A stretch of 64,000 bases of DNA from UBA4416 sp048498515 (GTDB taxonomy: Bacteria > Bacteroidota > Bacteroidia > B-17B0 > Aurantibacillaceae). The stretch covers positions 62,001 through 126,000 of the forward strand of contig JBEHXV010000007.1 in NCBI GenBank assembly GCA_048498515.1, read 5' to 3'. Positions 53,080-61,900 of this stretch are shown here, one piece after another; within the stretch, counting starts at the first letter, position 1; the number at the start of each line of letters is the position of its first letter. The notes under the pieces were generated by a model. That model saw only the letters and a list, made by a program, of their open reading frames with translations, was not told the DNA's origin and searched no databases. The position numbers were made by a program, and so were the translations under genes.

Positions 53080-53886
53080 ATGAATAAAATAGCCATTATA
53101 GGATGCGGAAGCATGGGACTGATCTATGCCAACTCCTTTTTACGTTACAAAATTGCCGGTAAAGAAAATTTATTGCTGGTTGAAAAAAACGCGGAACGCC
53201 AAAAAACCCTTTCAGCCATGGATATTGGCAAGGTGGTTACTGTAAACGATCCGCTTATCAGGGAATGTACTATTGTGATCCTGTCGGTGAAACCACAGGA
53301 TTTTAAGGAATTGTCGGTAGACCTGAAAGAGGTGATCGATCCGGCTTGTGTGATCCTGTCGATCATGGCGGGAACTGAAATGTCTTTTATTCAGTCGGCG
53401 CTTGGCCACCCGTTTATTGTGCGGGCCATGCCAAATTTGCCGGTTGAGATCAGTATGGGAATGACGGCTTTTACCGCGTCGAAAGAACTGGCGCACGATA
53501 AAATTATGCTGGTTGAAAATTTGTTGTCAACTACAGGCAGAACTTTGTACCTGAAAGAGGAAAAACAATTGAACGCGGTAACCGCTTTAAGCGGCAGCGG
53601 CCCGGCCTATTTTTTTTACTTCATGAAACATTTGGTAGAAGCCGGTATTGAAATGGGATTGGATGAGCATGTATCGTCCATACTGGCAAAACAAACCATG
53701 CTCGGTGCTTTTCACCTTATTAACAATGGGCGGAAAAACCTGGATGAATACATTACATCGGTTGCCTCCAAAGGTGGTACTACCGAAGCAGCCCTTAAAA
53801 CTTTTGAAGAAGGAAACATGGGGCAGGTAATTGTTAAAGCCTTGAAGAATGCTGAGAAGAGGGCAGAGGACTTGAGTGTGAAATAA
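53080..53886 (+). CDS. proC: Pyrroline-5-carboxylate reductase
   Basis: ProC reduces pyrroline-5-carboxylate to proline with NAD(P)H. The 268-residue protein has the Rossmann start IAIIGCGSMGLIYANSF, the segments VILSVKPQDF and FIVRAMPNLPVEI, and the conserved C-terminal motif ALSGSGPAYFFYFMKHLVEAGIEMG with ASKGGTTEAALKTFEEG. Length is typical of the family. It is transcribed alone. Confidence 0.95.
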   Translation: MNKIAIIGCGSMGLIYANSFLRYKIAGKENLLLVEKNAERQKTLSAMDIGKVVTVNDPLIRECTIVILSVKPQDFKELSVDLKEVIDPACVILSIMAGTEMSFIQSALGHPFIVRAMPNLPVEISMGMTAFTASKELAHDKIMLVENLLSTTGRTLYLKEEKQLNAVTALSGSGPAYFFYFMKHLVEAGIEMGLDEHVSSILAKQTMLGAFHLINNGRKNLDEYITSVASKGGTTEAALKTFEEGNMGQVIVKALKNAEKRAEDLSVK

Positions 53887-53934
53887 ATTACAGGCTTAAA
53901 TAATGAAAGTAATGCCGAACTTGATTTGGCATCT

Positions 53935-53992
53935 CACCATCCCATGGGGACCCTGAATCATCACGACACCTTGTGACAGGGTGATGGCTGTT
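53935..53992. repeat. Intergenic palindromic sequence with CACGACACCTTGTGACAGGGTG
   Basis: Part of a 192-bp gap without a gene. A CATCACGAC/TTGTGACAGGGTGATGG pairing and a CCCATGGGG centre make it partly self-complementary. It resembles the CACGAC-type pieces at 19251 and 24441. Confidence 0.45.
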
Positions 53993-53993
53993 T

Positions 53994-54075
53994 GTCATTG
54001 TGGGGAGAAACGACAAAGCAATCTCAAACATAGTTTAACTAAATTTGAGATTGCTTCACTATCGCTCGCAATGAC
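53994..54075. repeat. Palindromic repeat, GTCATTG/CAATGAC with GAGATTGCTT stem
   Basis: The ends GTCATTG and CAATGAC enclose AAAGCAATCTCAAA and TTTGAGATTGCTT, so the element folds as one long hairpin of about 80 nt. A fragment of its right arm (GAGATTGCTTCxCT) recurs at 62907-62937 and another at 30158. This family of sequence is widespread in Bacteroidota and other genomes. Confidence 0.85.
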
Positions 54076-54079
54076 GAAT

Positions 54080-55714
54080 TTATTCCTTCACAAACTTTTT
54101 AGTGAGTGTATTTCCTTCCGAACTTAATTTTATAAAATATACTCCTGCTGTCAGATCACTCACATTAACAGATGCGTTAGATCCTTTATAGTTCTCCGTA
54201 AGTACTACCTTTCCGAAAATATCCATTACCTCAATTTTCATATCTGTTACCTTGTTCGTTTCAATGTTTAACTGGTTGTGAGCCGGGTTGGGGAACAGGT
54301 TAAACTGCATGTTGGTTTTATTTTGAGCAATTCCTGTTGTTGTATTTCCTAACCTTAAAGCATTAGCGGCATTGTCCAGGTTACCTAATGGATCATGATT
54401 AATACTGTCGAACGATGCGATGAAGGCGTATTCCAGAAAATGAACAGAACCAGGCGCTAATATAAAAGGGCCTGAACTCATCACAAATTTTTTATCACTG
54501 CCGGCGTCGCCTTCATACCATACAGCCGAACCACAAGGACCAGTTGTATAACTATCGGCAGTGTAGGCATAATTACTTGGGATGCTTCCGCCATAACCGT
54601 TTCCACCACAGGTAAGCGGCGAGCCGTCTTTCCAGAAGCTGGTCATATACTGATAGTATTCGATTGGAGTTGCCGGATCGGTTGTTTGTAAAGGAACGCC
54701 TGGAAAGGAATTATTAAAGTACATGAAATTGGTCATGCTCATTTCTTCCCCGGGTTCATCAATGGTCCCATCATTGTCATCATCAGTCATATTACTTGTA
54801 TTTATAGGTCCTCTTGTTTGTACAATGCCTATGGCAGGATCGTTTGTATTGGCTGCCGGGTTATTGTACGAATAACCATAAGCTTTTGTAGCGTTGCAGC
54901 CCACATAGTCATCAGCATAACTGCCAATATCCGAATCGTTGAATAAGCCGATATAAACGTTAGGAAAAGAAGACGTGCTTCGGTTAATAATAGTATAGTT
55001 GTAAAATGTAGTGTAGTTCAAATACGGGTTATTGGCTACCATGGTTCCTGTGCCATAAGCGTAAGCCATTAACCTGACCTCTACACCAAGAGGAGCGCCG
55101 CCGGAACCCTGGTGTGACAGATAGTTATCATTAAAAACCGTAAAGATGGCCTGGTCGCCTTTTATAAGCGGGTAATCGCCAGCGCTTGGAGTATAAATAC
55201 CATCTGAGTTCACATCTACAAAAGGTGCTAAGAGAGGATCCTGGTTTTGGGCTAAGTTTCCACTTCCGGGCCAGGACAGCAGGTCGGCCACCGGTATGTA
55301 ACTCCCATTTTGCACATTACCGTTGGCATAATTGGTTATAAAAGCATCAATATCCGTTTGATTTAATTTCCACACACGGTTATATTGGGCTACGCTGGTT
55401 GAGGTTGCAGTGGCATTTGTTAAGTCCAATGGCCCGGGATAATAATCGACCCCGCTTTGGTGATAGGTTTGAGCTGAGGTATGAAGCTGGCCTCCAACAT
55501 CAATTCCGCTGATCCATAAGCTGGCAGGACCGCCGTAATGCTTGTTGCTGCCTACAGGAACTTCGTAGCCATTATAACCTCCGGTCGGATCCCAGTGCAG
55601 ATCGTTCCCGCTGTTGACACGTGCCTTCACCTGGTTTATATCCAGGTATCCGTAAGTTTGTGCGTTAACTGCAGTAATTGTTAATGCAGTGCATAAGAGT
55701 AAAAAAGTTTTCAT
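54080..55714 (-). CDS. T9SS cargo protein of unknown function
   Basis: The 544-residue secreted protein has a signal peptide (TITAVNAQ) and the recognisable start YGYLDINQVKARVNSGNDLHWD, followed by GPASLWISGIDVGGQLHTSAQTY and a calcium-binding-like repeat DDDNDGTIDEPGEEM (about residue 320). The C-terminal 80 residues are a type A T9SS CTD (FNLFPNPAHNQLNIET, GVYFIKLSSEGNTLTKKFVKE). The N-terminal family recurs in Bacteroidota, but its function is unknown to me. Confidence 0.85.
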   Translation of the reverse strand: MKTFLLLCTALTITAVNAQTYGYLDINQVKARVNSGNDLHWDPTGGYNGYEVPVGSNKHYGGPASLWISGIDVGGQLHTSAQTYHQSGVDYYPGPLDLTNATATSTSVAQYNRVWKLNQTDIDAFITNYANGNVQNGSYIPVADLLSWPGSGNLAQNQDPLLAPFVDVNSDGIYTPSAGDYPLIKGDQAIFTVFNDNYLSHQGSGGAPLGVEVRLMAYAYGTGTMVANNPYLNYTTFYNYTIINRSTSSFPNVYIGLFNDSDIGSYADDYVGCNATKAYGYSYNNPAANTNDPAIGIVQTRGPINTSNMTDDDNDGTIDEPGEEMSMTNFMYFNNSFPGVPLQTTDPATPIEYYQYMTSFWKDGSPLTCGGNGYGGSIPSNYAYTADSYTTGPCGSAVWYEGDAGSDKKFVMSSGPFILAPGSVHFLEYAFIASFDSINHDPLGNLDNAANALRLGNTTTGIAQNKTNMQFNLFPNPAHNQLNIETNKVTDMKIEVMDIFGKVVLTENYKGSNASVNVSDLTAGVYFIKLSSEGNTLTKKFVKE

Positions 55715-55766
55715 AACAGTACTTTTTAATTGGTTTCAGTATAAAGTTACTGTCATCACTGCACAT

Positions 55767-55802
55767 AAAAAGCCCAAACTAACAAGTGTATAGTTTGGGC
55801 TT
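55767..55802 (-). terminator. Terminator of the glutathione peroxidase gene
   Basis: AAGCCCAAACTA and TAGTTTGGGCTT form a 12-bp stem with A residues on the 3' side of the minus strand, 32 bp past the gpx stop. Confidence 0.85.
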
Positions 55803-55833
55803 ATAAATGGAATGATTTAAGAGATAAGTGGAA

Positions 55834-56367
55834 TTATTTTCCTTCTATCCAGTTCGTAATTTCCGCGTCCATTGGTTTTACCTTTGATGAAAGGTGTTTT
55901 ACCACCTGCCCTTTTTCGTCCACTAAAAATTTATTGAAGTTCCAGTTTACTTTCGCGTCTAAAACGCCATTCTCGGTTTTAGAGGTTAACCATTGATAAA
56001 CAGGGCTTGTCGCAATGCTTACCTTTTCCATCATCTGGAAAGTAACGCCGTAATTTTTGGTGCAAAAGGCTTTAATGTCGGTGCTTGTTCCGGGTTCCTG
56101 CCCGCCAAAATCATTGCAGGGAAAACCGATGATGACAAAATTCTTTGATTTGTATTTTTCATATAACTCTTCCAGGTCTTTGTACTGAGGCGTGTAACCA
56201 CATTCAGAAGCTGTATTCACAATGAGTACTTTTTTGCCTTTGAGGTCGGCAAAGTTAAAATCGGCGCCTTCCAGCGTTTTGGCTTTAAACTCGTGCAATG
56301 TTTTGGTGCCCGATGTGGTAAATGCCATAGTGATTGCGGATAATCCTAAAATGAATAGTTTTTTCAT
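55834..56367 (-). CDS. Glutathione peroxidase family, exported, Cys-type
   Basis: The 177-residue protein has a short N-terminal hydrophobic segment (possible signal), then the GPx fold with catalytic Cys56 in NTASECGYTPQY, the tetrad partners in GFPCNDFGGQEPG and WNFNKFLVD. The Sec position is Cys, as is usual in bacteria. Members reduce hydroperoxides, often using thioredoxin instead of glutathione. Confidence 0.9.
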   Translation of the reverse strand: MKKLFILGLSAITMAFTTSGTKTLHEFKAKTLEGADFNFADLKGKKVLIVNTASECGYTPQYKDLEELYEKYKSKNFVIIGFPCNDFGGQEPGTSTDIKAFCTKNYGVTFQMMEKVSIATSPVYQWLTSKTENGVLDAKVNWNFNKFLVDEKGQVVKHLSSKVKPMDAEITNWIEGK

Positions 56368-56541
56368 ATTGATTTGTTATTTGATTTTTAATTGTAATAT
56401 GGAATAGCCATGTGTTTTGTTAATGATTAGTGTTTAAATAACCTGGCTATTTCATGATTTTTGGTTTTGTTACTTATTTAAACAAAGATAAGCGAATTGG
56501 GCTTAGAAAAAAGCGATTTATTTTGCTAAATTTGCGGCAGT

Positions 56542-57456
56542 TTGACAACCACTACCGTGCATAGTACACCCGAAGAAAACATTAGCTACTCAAAAGCCTC
56601 TTCCTTATTTAAATTAACGAAGTTCAAATTGTCTTTTTTAGTAGTGTTTTCGGCTGTGATTACGTATTTAACGGTAGCCGAAACCTTTGACTGGAAGCGC
56701 ATTGTGGCTCTTTGTTTTGGGGGTTTTTTGGTAACCGCGGCCGCTAATGGCTTTAACCAGGTCATTGAAAAAGACCTTGATAAGTTGATGAACCGCACAA
56801 AGCAGCGCCCCATTCCAACCGGCAACTTATCGCCGGCCGAGGCTTTGGCATTTTGCATTACATGCACACTGGCCGGAACCGCTTTACTTTGGTTCTTTAC
56901 CAACCCCTTAAGCGGTATAGTGGGTTTTATCTCTGTTATCTTGTACGCGGCGGTATACACACCGCTCAAGCGTGTTACGCCTTTCTCTGTGTTTATAGGC
57001 GCTTTTCCAGGCGCTTTTCCAACGCTTATTGGCGCTGTAGCGGCTACCGAAGGTTTTGGGAACATTACCTTTTTTGCTATGTTGTTGTTCCTGGTCCAGT
57101 TCTTTTGGCAATTCCCCCATTTCTGGGCTATTGCATGGGTAAGCCACGACGATTACCAGAAAGCAGGTTTTTTTATGCTGCCCTCCAAAGGTGGTCGCGA
57201 TAAGAGTTCCCGTTCACAAATCCTGGTGTACACCTTGTCTTTGTTTCCTATTTCGCTGACACCTTATATTTTTAATTTTACCGGGTGGATCTCGGCCGCG
57301 GTTGTAAGCTCCATGTGTGTGGCGTTTATATTCCAGGCTTATAATTTATACAGGACAGGAAGTATTGAAGATGCCAGAAAACTGATGTTCGGCTCGTTCA
57401 TCTTTCTGCCAATTGTGCAATTAGCCTTAATGATAGGACACTTATTTTTAATATAA
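56542..57456 (+). CDS. ctaB: Protoheme IX farnesyltransferase (heme O synthase)
   Basis: CtaB attaches a farnesyl group to protoheme to make heme O. The 304-residue UbiA-family protein has the first acidic motif NGFNQVIEKDLDKLMNRTKQRP (Asn72, Glu76, Asp80) and the second motif in the loop YTPLKRVTPFS, with about eight helices. The start is TTG at 56542. It overlaps the next gene by 1 bp (TAATG), so it leads the cytochrome oxidase subunit cluster. Confidence 0.93.
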   Translation: MTTTTVHSTPEENISYSKASSLFKLTKFKLSFLVVFSAVITYLTVAETFDWKRIVALCFGGFLVTAAANGFNQVIEKDLDKLMNRTKQRPIPTGNLSPAEALAFCITCTLAGTALLWFFTNPLSGIVGFISVILYAAVYTPLKRVTPFSVFIGAFPGAFPTLIGAVAATEGFGNITFFAMLLFLVQFFWQFPHFWAIAWVSHDDYQKAGFFMLPSKGGRDKSSRSQILVYTLSLFPISLTPYIFNFTGWISAAVVSSMCVAFIFQAYNLYRTGSIEDARKLMFGSFIFLPIVQLALMIGHLFLI

Positions 57457-58061
57457 TGATGATGGAAGAAAACGTGAAACAAAGCCCGCTTTATAAAGCC
57501 GAATTAAAGGCTGCTCACCAAAAAGCAGCCAAGCCTTTGCTATGGGTTGCTATTGTGAGCATGGTCATGATCTTTGCCGCCTTAACCAGCGCTTATATTG
57601 TTAGGGCCGATAATGGCAACTGGCTGTTGTTTAATTTGCCGGATGCGTTCTTTATGAGTACGGCCGCTATTATTACCAGCAGTATCACCATGTTTTTGGC
57701 CATGCGCATGGCTAAAAAGAGTAATAATACAGGGGTGGTTTTAAGCGTTTTGGCTACTTTTATCCTTGGGTTGGTATTTACCTGGTGCCAATTTAAAGGA
57801 TGGGGCCAGCTAACCGCTAAAGGAATTGTATTTGCCGGCAAATATTCCAACGCTTCGGGTTCATTTTTATATGCCATTACGGGCGTACATCTGGCCCATT
57901 TATTCGGGGGCTTAATTTCCTTATTTGTAACGCTTATAAATAGCCTGAGAGGCAAGTACAGCGCGGGAAACACGCTTGGTTTAGAACTTTGTTCAATTTA
58001 TTGGCACTTTCTTGATATTTTATGGGTGTATTTGTTTTTATTTTTGTATTATATTCGTTAA
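57456..58061 (+). CDS. Cytochrome c oxidase subunit III-like protein 1
   Basis: A 201-residue protein with five transmembrane helices and the subunit III features SAYIVRADNGNW and the late HLAHLFGGLISLF and CSIYWHFLDILWVYLF. It is shorter than most subunit III proteins and starts within the ctaB stop codon. The two subunit III-like genes here are paralogous. The catalytic subunits I and II are outside the window. Confidence 0.9.
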   Translation: MMMEENVKQSPLYKAELKAAHQKAAKPLLWVAIVSMVMIFAALTSAYIVRADNGNWLLFNLPDAFFMSTAAIITSSITMFLAMRMAKKSNNTGVVLSVLATFILGLVFTWCQFKGWGQLTAKGIVFAGKYSNASGSFLYAITGVHLAHLFGGLISLFVTLINSLRGKYSAGNTLGLELCSIYWHFLDILWVYLFLFLYYIR

Positions 58062-58110
58062 ACTTGCACCATAATTTTCATAAAAACAGTTAAAAACATA
58101 AATTTAAATT

Positions 58111-58836
58111 ATGTCTCACAGTACAGAAATCGATTCAAAACACGCCTGGGATGGCGGTCAATCACCGTTTCGTGTAAGCTACGGAAAAATGATGATGTGG
58201 TTTTTCCTTATTTCCGATGCCTTGACCTTTGGTGGTTTATTGGTATCTTATGGGTTTATCCGTCATAAATACTCAGAGGTTTGGCCGAAAGCTGAAAATG
58301 TGTTTACGCATTTCCCGTTTGTTGAGCAGCATTTGCCTTTGGCATATGTAGGTTTAATGACTTTTATCCTCATCATGTCGTCTGTAACCATGGTATTGGC
58401 TGTAGAGGCAGGACACCGTAACGACAAAAAGAAAGTGATTATCTGGATGTTCTGGACCATTGTTGGTGGAGCTACTTTCGTACTTTCGCAAGCCTGGGAG
58501 TGGTATCACTTCATCATTGGTACCGAGCAAGGCGCTTTACGTCATGTGTGGGATATGGAAAGTCAAAAATATGTAGAGCAAATGGTATATGGCGCTAACA
58601 TGACGGTAAACGAGTATGGTGTGCCTCAGTTCGCTAACTACTTCTTCTTTATTACCGGTTTCCACGGTTTCCACGTATTCTCGGGTGTGGTCATCAACTT
58701 TGTCATTTTCTTAAATGTGATTAAAGGAACTTACGAAAGAAGAGGCCATTATGAAATGATTGAAAAAGTTGGTTTATACTGGCACTTTGTAGATTTGGTT
58801 TGGGTATTCGTATTTACCTTCTTCTATCTATTGTAA
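58111..58836 (+). CDS. Cytochrome c oxidase subunit III 2
   Basis: The 241-residue protein has the heme-copper oxidase subunit III signature: five helices, VLSQAWEWYHFI (with the conserved Glu), FITGFHGFHVFSGV and YWHFVDLVWVFVFTFFYL near the end. It lies 49 bp after the first subunit III-like gene and 53 bp before the subunit IV gene. Confidence 0.92.
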   Translation: MSHSTEIDSKHAWDGGQSPFRVSYGKMMMWFFLISDALTFGGLLVSYGFIRHKYSEVWPKAENVFTHFPFVEQHLPLAYVGLMTFILIMSSVTMVLAVEAGHRNDKKKVIIWMFWTIVGGATFVLSQAWEWYHFIIGTEQGALRHVWDMESQKYVEQMVYGANMTVNEYGVPQFANYFFFITGFHGFHVFSGVVINFVIFLNVIKGTYERRGHYEMIEKVGLYWHFVDLVWVFVFTFFYLL

Positions 58837-58889
58837 AACTAAAAATTCAACAACTCAATAATTCTCTAACTCATTAACTAAAAATTATT

Positions 58890-59375
58890 ATGTCAGAATT
58901 TCACGACGATTACCCATCATACGAACACATGGCTCACCACAGTGAGGAAGAAGGAAAAAAAATCCGCCGTTCTCTTTGGAACGTGTTCTGGATCATGTTG
59001 GCAATTACCATCTTTGAATTAGTGATAGGTTCAATGGCGCCAGGCCATGGATGGAGCGGTACACTATGGCTTAAAGTATTGTTCATTGGTTTAACCATTG
59101 CCAAAGCAGGTTTCATTGTAATGGCTTTCATGCACTTGGGCCATGAGGTTAAATTTATGAAATACACGATCTTATTGCCTTACACCGTGTTTATGTTATA
59201 TGGTATTTTCATTATTTTAAATGAAGGAACCTATAGCAGTCACCCTGAAAATAAAACTAAAGTTGACGCGTTATTGATCCGTCAACAAGAGCAATTAAAA
59301 GCCGGACATGGGCATCATGACGCGGCGGCAACCGAAGGTCATACCGAAGAGCACCACGAGGAAGCACACCACTAA
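58890..59375 (+). CDS. Cytochrome c oxidase subunit IV (CyoD/COX4-like)
   Basis: A 161-residue protein with three helices (about residues 35-55, 70-90 and 100-120) in the pattern of bacterial oxidase subunit IV, and the motif FIVMAFMHLGHE. The C-terminus is His-rich (GHGHHDAAATEGHTEEHHEEAHH). It is the last gene of the cluster and is followed by a strong terminator. Confidence 0.88.
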   Translation: MSEFHDDYPSYEHMAHHSEEEGKKIRRSLWNVFWIMLAITIFELVIGSMAPGHGWSGTLWLKVLFIGLTIAKAGFIVMAFMHLGHEVKFMKYTILLPYTVFMLYGIFIILNEGTYSSHPENKTKVDALLIRQQEQLKAGHGHHDAAATEGHTEEHHEEAHH

Positions 59376-59396
59376 ATAAATTTGTTCATTTTATGT

Positions 59397-59430
59397 AAAA
59401 CCCATTCGTCGATCGACGAATGGGTTTTTT
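59397..59430 (+). terminator. Terminator of the cytochrome oxidase operon
   Basis: AAAACCCATTCGTCGA and TCGACGAATGGGTTTT make a perfect palindrome with a T tract, 22 bp after the subunit IV stop. Confidence 0.95.
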
Positions 59431-59491
59431 TATTACATGAGTGTTGAAAATACCCTTTGGAGGGTATGGATAGTTAGATTATTAAGAGTAG

Positions 59492-59523
59492 TTTTAAAGA
59501 TTATTAACCCTCAATCTTTAAAA
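59492..59523 (+). promoter_or_regulatory. Leader hairpin of the first T9SS paralogue
   Basis: TTTTAAAGAT and ATCTTTAAAA pair around a 12-nt loop. The hairpin ends 1 bp before the ATG. A similar AGTTTTAA leader precedes the next paralogue, so this may be a shared regulatory or RNA element. Confidence 0.5.
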
Positions 59524-59524
59524 C

Positions 59525-60544
59525 ATGAAAAAAATCTACTTGTCTCTTTTTACAGTGGCGCTGGGTTTAACCGCAGGCGCACAAACAATTTTAACCCAGG
59601 CTTTTAATGAGCCGGTGATCGGGGATGTGAATACCCAACAGCTTTACGATTCGGCAGCTGTATTGCCTAATACCATGGGAACAGGGCAAACGTGGAATTT
59701 TTCGACTTTAACACCTAATGGCAGTAATGAATCCATATCGTATATATCCCCGGTTTCGTCAGGGCCCAATTCAGCTTCCTTTCCTACGGCCACGATGGCT
59801 GATTTTGATGGGGTTGACTTTTATAACTATTACGAATCAAACACCAATAATATAGCGATTATAGGATTCGAAGATCCGAATGTACTGTTGGTGCTTTCCG
59901 ATCCGATGGCCGTTGGGGCATTCCCTTTTGGCATAGGCTCTACGTTTACCGATGTGGCTGCAGGCACCTGTACAGCTATGGCTTTGGGCGGCGCAACCGG
60001 TGTAGCCAGCGGAACCACAACTGTTACCGGAACAGGATCGGGTCATTTAATGTTACCGGGAGGAACTTATCTCACAAATGTATTGCAGGTTACTTCACGC
60101 ACAAAGATCGATATCAGCATCAGCGGTGGGCTTGTTACATTGAATAACGATGGTGTAGAGTATACGTATTATGACTCTCAAAAATTTCCGGTCCTGAGTG
60201 TGGCTTATACTACGGTAACAGGTTCATTCCCTTCTTACAGCGCTGATATAAAAATAAATTCAAATCTCATCACAGGCTTAAACGATATGAACTTTGGCGC
60301 TGATTTCAGCATTTTCCCAAACCCTGCAAAAAATAATTTTAATGTAAAATTATCCAACACTGCTAACGCGCTTTGTAAAATGGAGATCGTGAATAGCATT
60401 GGCGCGCTGGTACGCTCGGTTGATCTGGGGAACGGCTCGGTGATCTCTCAAAACATATCTGTGTCTGACCTTGCGCCGGGTATTTATATGGTAAAAACAA
60501 CGTTAGGTAATAAAGTTTCGGCAAGGAAACTTGTTGTAGAATAA
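59525..60544 (+). CDS. T9SS cargo, tandem paralogue 1
   Basis: The 339-residue protein has a signal peptide (TAGAQ) and begins TILTQAFNEPVIGDVNTQQLYDS with a repeated-strand domain. It has a central glycine/threonine-rich stretch (GTTTVTGTGSGHLMLPGGTYL) and a DSQKFPVLSVAYTT segment. A type A CTD (FSIFPNPAKNNFNV, DLAPGIYMVKTTLGNKVSARKLVVE) ends the protein. It is the first of three tandem paralogues. Confidence 0.88.
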   Translation: MKKIYLSLFTVALGLTAGAQTILTQAFNEPVIGDVNTQQLYDSAAVLPNTMGTGQTWNFSTLTPNGSNESISYISPVSSGPNSASFPTATMADFDGVDFYNYYESNTNNIAIIGFEDPNVLLVLSDPMAVGAFPFGIGSTFTDVAAGTCTAMALGGATGVASGTTTVTGTGSGHLMLPGGTYLTNVLQVTSRTKIDISISGGLVTLNNDGVEYTYYDSQKFPVLSVAYTTVTGSFPSYSADIKINSNLITGLNDMNFGADFSIFPNPAKNNFNVKLSNTANALCKMEIVNSIGALVRSVDLGNGSVISQNISVSDLAPGIYMVKTTLGNKVSARKLVVE

Positions 60545-60552
60545 AGCCAACT

Positions 60553-60600
60553 GTCACTTCGAGTAGCTCCGACCTTAGGAGGAGCATATCGAGAAGTGAT
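60553..60600. repeat. Intergenic hairpin TCACTTCGAG/CGAGAAGTGA
   Basis: TCACTTC pairs with GAAGTGA and GCTCC with GGAGC. It follows the first paralogue and resembles the GAG-rich palindromes at 39582 and 53046. Confidence 0.65.
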
Positions 60601-60659
60601 ACAGGGAAGAGTTCTCGTTACGCTTCACTGCATTTTGCAACCGGAACTAGCAAAGTATT

Positions 60660-60690
60660 AAACCCATCCGTTATTTTACGGGTGGGTTTT
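60660..60690 (+). terminator. Terminator after paralogue 1
   Basis: AAACCCATCCGT and ACGGGTGGGTTT form a 12-bp stem (one G-T-type pair) with a T tract, 115 bp past the stop. Confidence 0.75.
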
Positions 60691-60737
60691 GCATTTTCAG
60701 TAATTTTACTCTTTTCTGTAATTAAGGGATGAAGTAG

Positions 60738-60762
60738 TTTTAAGGCATATTAATCCTTAAAA
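60738..60762 (+). promoter_or_regulatory. Leader hairpin of the second T9SS paralogue
   Basis: TTTTAAGG and CCTTAAAA pair around a 9-nt loop and end 7 bp before the ATG at 60770. The shared GTAGTTTTAA start with the leader at 59492 suggests a common origin. Confidence 0.5.
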
Positions 60763-60769
60763 CTTTCTT

Positions 60770-61774
60770 ATGAAAAAAATCTACTCATTTATTGCGGCAA
60801 TTGCTTCCGTAGCCTCTGTTAATGCACAATTTACGCTGACAAAGGCATTTAACGATCCGGCATTTGGCGATCATTTTAACCGCAAGGAATATGATTCGCT
60901 TGGTCTTGTTCCCAAAAATACAGGCACTAACCAGGTTTGGAATTTTGCCGGATACCCTCAAAACAGCAATGTATTAAATACAACATACACTACGGTGGCT
61001 ACAGCGCCTAATGGCGCCAACTATGTTGGGGCAACGATTGTAGAAATGGACGGAGCAGGGGCAAATACCTATTATAAATCCACGGCAAGCGGTTACGAGT
61101 TGGTTGGCGCCGAAAATGCGTCGATAAGCTACAATTATGCCAATACGGCTTATGCCTGGGACTGGCCAACAAGTTATGGCTATTCCAATACCGATACTTA
61201 TGCAGGGACCTGTGCAAGCGGTGCTAATACAGGAGTGAGCAGCGGCACAGTAACAACAAACGCATCGGGTACAGGAACGTTAACCTTGCCAAACGGCGTG
61301 GTGCTGAATAATGTGTTACAGGTAACTATTGTGAACAATTTTGTGCTGAGCTTTGCCGGCGGGACTTTTGTATTGAATATTTACGCTGTTGATTATAATT
61401 ATTTTCATGCTTCGCAAAAATTCCCGGTCATGACGGTTAGTTACAGCTCAGCCAATGGCTCAGCCTTAACGGGAAAAATAAGAGTGAATGACCTGTTGCT
61501 TACAGGTGTGAACGATCTTAAAGCTGAGGAGGCGCTAAGCATTTTTCCGAACCCGGCTAAAAGCAGTTTCAATATTACTTTACATAACGCCGATCATGCC
61601 GCCTGCAAAATGGAGATCACCAATAGCTTCGGTGCATTGGTTCGTTCCATTGATCTGGGCAACACTGCAGAAATTGTCGGGCACGTTTCTGTATCCGATC
61701 TGGCACCGGGAATGTATATGGTGAAAACAACTCTCGGTAATGTTATTTCTGTAAGGAAATTGATTGTTGAATAA
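60770..61774 (+). CDS. T9SS cargo, tandem paralogue 2
   Basis: The 334-residue protein has a signal peptide (ASVNAQ), FTLTKAFNDPAFGDHFNRKEYDS, a middle GTVTTNASGTGTLTLPNGV segment and SQKFPVMTVSYSSANGS. A type A CTD follows (LSIFPNPAKSSFNI, DLAPGMYMVKTTLGNVISVRKLIVE), nearly identical to that of paralogue 1. It is probably a duplicated gene. Confidence 0.88.
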   Translation: MKKIYSFIAAIASVASVNAQFTLTKAFNDPAFGDHFNRKEYDSLGLVPKNTGTNQVWNFAGYPQNSNVLNTTYTTVATAPNGANYVGATIVEMDGAGANTYYKSTASGYELVGAENASISYNYANTAYAWDWPTSYGYSNTDTYAGTCASGANTGVSSGTVTTNASGTGTLTLPNGVVLNNVLQVTIVNNFVLSFAGGTFVLNIYAVDYNYFHASQKFPVMTVSYSSANGSALTGKIRVNDLLLTGVNDLKAEEALSIFPNPAKSSFNITLHNADHAACKMEITNSFGALVRSIDLGNTAEIVGHVSVSDLAPGMYMVKTTLGNVISVRKLIVE

Positions 61775-61793
61775 TTTTTTTTGCACTGATATT

Positions 61794-61827
61794 AAAAGCC
61801 CATTTACCAACAGTGAATGGGCTTTTT
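61794..61827 (+). terminator. Terminator after paralogue 2
   Basis: AAAAGCCCATT and AATGGGCTTTT form an 11-bp stem around TACCAACAGTG with a T tract. Confidence 0.9.
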
Positions 61828-61900
61828 TGTTAAATATCAGATAATTGAAACCGTAATAAAAAATTGATTAATTTTAAATAAATTATTGAAAACCAGCTGC

